Source: Fodinibacter sp963763015 (GTDB lineage: Bacteria; Actinomycetota; Actinomycetes; Actinomycetales; Dermatophilaceae). Taken from it: 64,000 nt of DNA. The stretch is from positions 310,001 to 374,000 of the forward strand of contig CAVXML010000006.1 of NCBI GenBank assembly GCA_963763015.1, in the 5' to 3' direction. Made by a program: the position numbers and the translations under genes. This document shows, in pieces, positions 62,701-64,000 of the stretch; positions within the stretch are counted from its first letter, which is position 1; every line of letters starts with the position of its first letter. The notes beneath the pieces were generated by a model. The model was not told where the DNA came from. It ran no database searches and saw only the letters and a list, made by a program, of their open reading frames with translations.

Positions 62701-62789
62701 AGCCGCCCCGGGCTCGCCGCAAGCGCGGCCGGGTCGTCGCCCCGGCGGGCCCCCCACGGCCCGTGACGTCGGAGGAGCCCGTGGAGTGA
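59739..62789 (+). CDS. rne: Ribonuclease E/G
   Basis: Endoribonuclease that cuts AU-rich single-stranded RNA and matures rRNA. The 1016-residue protein has a ~370-residue low-complexity N-terminal region rich in Lys/Arg/Ala/Asp. An S1 domain follows (NVYLGRVQNVLPSMEAAFVDIG), then the catalytic DNase I-like core with the metal aspartates in MTVVDVNTGKFVG and GGIIVVDFIDMV. The Zn-link CEHCNGRG comes next, and then a low-complexity C-terminus with five hexapeptide repeats. The actinobacterial layout, with the core flanked by two disordered arms, fits. The start is ATG 59739 (MASEND); GTG 59718 in the same frame is possible. Confidence 0.94.
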   Translation: MASENDRNPTEADQAPAEKPKRRRAAKKAAAAPAPEASTVTPDAGATTLDDGAPSTTAAVAAQAQAGLEPADRAAPEALAPKKKARKGAAKKTSRTKRSAAADPTDEPGDEPVPSAAVAVVSEATGDEAATEDQAADAHAAEVGAPGNDTAEDEADGAQGPAPVPSFGLVFQAPEPVAPRRRRATSPVQSPTERPAAEEAAEAAAGAPDTAASGDQDPGRDADHHADTSEGQPDDGSPDRSADEAEGGSRSRRRRGGRGRRGRSQGDDESAPTASDAGDGENDEPGDTGPQESDDTESGSSRRRRRRRRGASEGEGDDPPGTVTKVREPRSQREEPTAVKGSTRLEAKKQRRREGREAGRRRTIITEAEFLARRESVERVMVVRGRGDRTQIGVLEDGVLVEHYVSRETTASMAGNVYLGRVQNVLPSMEAAFVDIGKGRNAVLYAGEVNWDAAGIEGGQGRRIENALSSGDTVLVQVTKDPIGHKGARLTSQISLPGRYLVYVPEGQMTGISRKLPDTERARLKAILKEVVPDSAGVIVRTAAEGASEEELRADVQRLTSAWEKISAKADAARAKKSGGGGAPVLLHGEPDLTVRVIRDVFTEDFTSLVVSGDKAWSEISAYVEDVAPDLAPRLQRWTAEEDVFAAHRIDEAIAKAMDRKVWLPSGGSLVIDRTEAMTVVDVNTGKFVGSGGNLEETVTKNNLEAAEEIVRQLRLRDIGGIIVVDFIDMVLESNRDLVVRRLLECLGRDRTKHQVAEVTSLGLVQMTRKRVGSGLIEVFSEQCEHCNGRGIIVHSEPIDRGGSSDQGAQGGSQAGSRSSRGRRGLSGTGGSGTSGGEEPRTPSGPTAAQIAAAAHAAALRKAETGGDAALDVPDVGATVPGAEQPLLDVEAAEASSPDAPPREEAESQSAADTTGALDAAVEPEVSSEAVGTEEARPGVGPGAVPDGVAVPSAVVLPDAVVLPDAALVPDAAVVPDAALVPAPAEPEPPRARRKRGRVVAPAGPPRPVTSEEPVE
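62601..62690 (+). repeat. Five 18-bp tandem repeats in the 3' end of rne
   Basis: Units encode VVLPDA, VVLPDA, ALVPDA, AVVPDA and ALVPAP in the disordered C-terminus. Four of the five units hold the Asp-Ala pair as GAT-GCC. Confidence 0.8.
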
Positions 62790-62842
62790 GGAGGGCCGGC
62801 AACGGGTCGCACGTGCACGGCATCCGGGCAGCGTCGCGGGAT

Positions 62843-62872
62843 TTGGAGGGCCACCCGGCGCACCGGTAGGCT
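62843..62872 (+). promoter_or_regulatory. Promoter of rplU-rpmA (TTGGAG-18-TAGGCT)
   Basis: TTGGAG (62843-62848) and TAGGCT (62867-62872) are separated by 18 nt. A leader of about 80 nt follows, with a small perfect hairpin (TCGGTG 62879-62884, CACCGA 62889-62894). A leader of this kind fits autoregulation of the ribosomal-protein operon. Confidence 0.5.
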
Positions 62873-62958
62873 GCGAGGTCGGTGCGCCCACCGAGCCGAT
62901 GTCCTGTGTCACGGGGTAGCGATCGGCCGGTCTTCCAGGAGGAGCACCCGTAGCGAAA

Positions 62959-63276
62959 GTGAGTACGACTGTGTACGCGATTGTGCGCGCAGGTGGTCGC
63001 CAGGAGAAGGTCTCCGTCGGCGACGTCCTGCTCATCGACAAGGTCGGTCAGGCCGGTGACACCGTGCAGCTGCAGCCGCTGCTCGTCGTCGACGGGGGCA
63101 CGGTCACCAGTGACGCGAGCAAGCTCGCGAAGGTCACGGTGACCGCTGAGGTCGTCAAGGCCGCCAAGGGCCCGAAGATCACGATCCTGAAGTACAAGAA
63201 CAAGACCGGCTACCGGAAGCGCCAGGGCCACCGCCAGCCGCTCACGCAGATCAAGATCACGGCGATCGACGCCTGA
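62959..63276 (+). CDS. rplU: 50S ribosomal protein L21
   Basis: Large-subunit protein. VYAIVRAGGRQEKVSVGDVLLIDKV is the standard opening, and KTGYRKRQGHRQPLTQIKITAI the standard end. The call at 62959 gives a 105-residue form with four extra residues (VSTT); GTG 62971 would give the more usual VYAIVRAGG. The AGGAGGAG site at 62937-62944 is 14 nt from 62959 and 26 nt from 62971, so 62959 is the better choice, though its spacing is long. Confidence 0.95.
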   Translation: MSTTVYAIVRAGGRQEKVSVGDVLLIDKVGQAGDTVQLQPLLVVDGGTVTSDASKLAKVTVTAEVVKAAKGPKITILKYKNKTGYRKRQGHRQPLTQIKITAIDA

Positions 63277-63308
63277 CCTCGCCCGGAACTCACTGAAGGA
63301 CTACTGAC

Positions 63309-63578
63309 ATGGCACACAAGAAGGGTGCGTCCTCGACCCGCAACGGTCGCGACTCCAACGCCCAGTACCTCGGCGTCAAGCGCTTCGGCGGCCAGGTCGT
63401 GAGCGCCGGCGAGATCCTCGTCCGCCAGCGCGGCACGCACTTCCACCCCGGCGACGGCGTCGGCCGTGGCGGCGACGACACGTTGTTCGCGCTCGTCGCG
63501 GGAGCAGTGAAGTTCGGCTCCAAGCGCGGCCGCAAGACCGTCAACATCGTCCCGGCGGAGACCGCTGCCGCGAAGTGA
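63309..63578 (+). CDS. rpmA: 50S ribosomal protein L27
   Basis: Large-subunit protein whose N-terminus reaches the peptidyl-transferase centre. The 89-residue sequence begins MAHKKGASSTRNGRDSNAQY and has RQRGTHFHPGDGVGRGGDDTLFAL, both diagnostic. There is no N-terminal extension requiring cleavage, unlike Firmicutes L27. A GAAGGA site precedes the ATG. It follows rplU by 32 nt in the same operon. Confidence 0.97.
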   Translation: MAHKKGASSTRNGRDSNAQYLGVKRFGGQVVSAGEILVRQRGTHFHPGDGVGRGGDDTLFALVAGAVKFGSKRGRKTVNIVPAETAAAK

Positions 63579-63652
63579 CGCGTGGCTCCGGTGGCCATGA
63601 TCGGGCACCGACACGAGCGTCCGGTGACCACCACCGGGCACCATGACCACGT

Positions 63653-63688
63653 CGTGAGGGGCGGGCCCGCCAAGGCCCGCCCCTCACG
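63653..63688 (+). terminator. Strong GC-rich hairpin after rpmA
   Basis: A perfect 15-bp stem (63653-63667 with 63674-63688) and a 6-nt loop, CGCCAA, 75 nt after the rpmA stop. There is no T-run, as is usual for actinobacterial hairpin terminators. Confidence 0.7.
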
Positions 63689-63713
63689 GCATCCGCCCCA
63701 CTCCCCCCGACCT

Positions 63714-63792
63714 CCCCGACTTCGTCTGTGCGGATGCCGCCGACACGCCGTACCAGCGGCGGGTAACCGACGATCTGACAGACGAGGTGGGG
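63714..63792. repeat. REP-like palindromic element, copy C (degenerate)
   Basis: Left arm CCCCGACTTCGTCTGT (63714-63729) is intact; the right arm ACAGACGAGGTGGGG (63778-63792) has a change and lacks one base relative to a perfect partner. It lies between the rpmA terminator and obgE, 28 nt before the obgE ATG. Confidence 0.85.
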
Positions 63793-63820
63793 CCGCCGCC
63801 CGCACCCGAGGAGCCGCAGC

Positions 63821-64000
63821 ATGACGACCTTCGTCGACCGCGTCGTGCTGCACGTCGCCGCCGGGAACGGCGGCCACGGCGTGGCCTCGGTCAAGCGAGA
63901 GAAGTTCAAGCCGCTCGGCGGCCCCGACGGTGGCACCGGCGGGCGTGGCGGGTCGGTCGTGCTGGCCGTCGACCCGCAGGCGACGACGCTCCTCGACTAC
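63821..64000 (+). CDS. obgE: GTPase ObgE/CgtA, 3'-truncated by the window edge
   Basis: Ribosome-associated GTPase of 50S assembly and stress control. Only the first 60 residues are in the window: MTTFVDRVVLHVAAGNGGHG, then SVKREKFKPLGGPDGGTGGRGGSV, which is the glycine-rich Obg fold. The ATG has a GAGGAG site 8 nt upstream. The order rplU-rpmA-obgE is conserved. The GTPase domain lies outside the window. Confidence 0.95.
   Translation, partial: MTTFVDRVVLHVAAGNGGHGVASVKREKFKPLGGPDGGTGGRGGSVVLAVDPQATTLLDY

Overview
The window is 64 kb of very GC-rich DNA with dense, short-spaced genes, many GTG starts and frequent 4-base GTGA/ATGA overlaps. The housekeeping gene order (pyrH-frr-cdsA-rlmN ... 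dxr-rip-ispG ... proS ... rimP-nusA-ylxR-infB ... rbfA-truB-ribF ... rne-rplU-rpmA-obgE) is that of the Actinomycetota. A member of the Micrococcales, perhaps near Intrasporangiaceae, fits best, but that placement is inference from codon use and gene order. Both ends are cut: pyrH lacks its 5' end and obgE lacks its 3' end. I saw no rRNA or tRNA gene, CRISPR array, transposase, integrase or phage gene.

Region 1 (1-5768): the pyrH-frr-cdsA-rlmN block, then a lipoprotein with the six copper ligands of peptidylglycine/dopamine-type monooxygenases and a convergent LOG-family protein. Region 2 (5861-17772): an amine (putrescine/polyamine, possibly lysine) catabolism locus. An Lrp-type regulator, a class III aminotransferase and an FAD amine oxidoreductase run leftward. 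An aminobutyraldehyde-type dehydrogenase, a complete PotDABC-like importer, a saccharopine-dehydrogenase-like enzyme and a succinate-semialdehyde-type dehydrogenase run rightward. The divergent gap holds a 23-bp imperfect palindrome beside a candidate promoter for the regulator. Region 3 (17769-20828): a DnaB-C/RecA-like ATPase, a hemerythrin-like protein and a LuxR-type regulator.

Region 4 (20916-32766): isoprenoid genes dxr and ispG around the site-2 protease rip, a VWA/solute-binding membrane protein, a uridine-kinase-like protein, two GNAT proteins, proS, a HAD protein and a TSUP permease. Region 5 (32836-39891, leftward): a DUF559-like gene bracketed by two 56-bp direct repeats, an amylosucrase-type GH13 enzyme with a LacI-type operator, a DUF255 thioredoxin-like protein, an APH(6)-like kinase and a frameshifted ferritin-like lipoprotein.

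Region 6 (39993-50830): the translation block rimP-nusA-ylxR-infB-rbfA-truB-ribF, then a SEDS (RodA/FtsW) protein and a long-chain acyl-CoA synthetase. Region 7 (50946-64000): pcm and a flavoprotein disulfide reductase, the radical SAM protein TIGR03960, a K+ channel/TrkA protein, a double-hotdog thioesterase, a second class III aminotransferase, TIGR03936, RNase E/G, L21, L27 and the start of obgE.

Two non-coding themes recur. At least a dozen genes have a -10-like NANNNT hexamer ending 6-7 nt before the start codon, which suggests leaderless transcripts. Several gaps carry long hairpin elements: a three-copy REP-like family, the 56-bp pair, and two adjacent perfect palindromes at 55064-55122.
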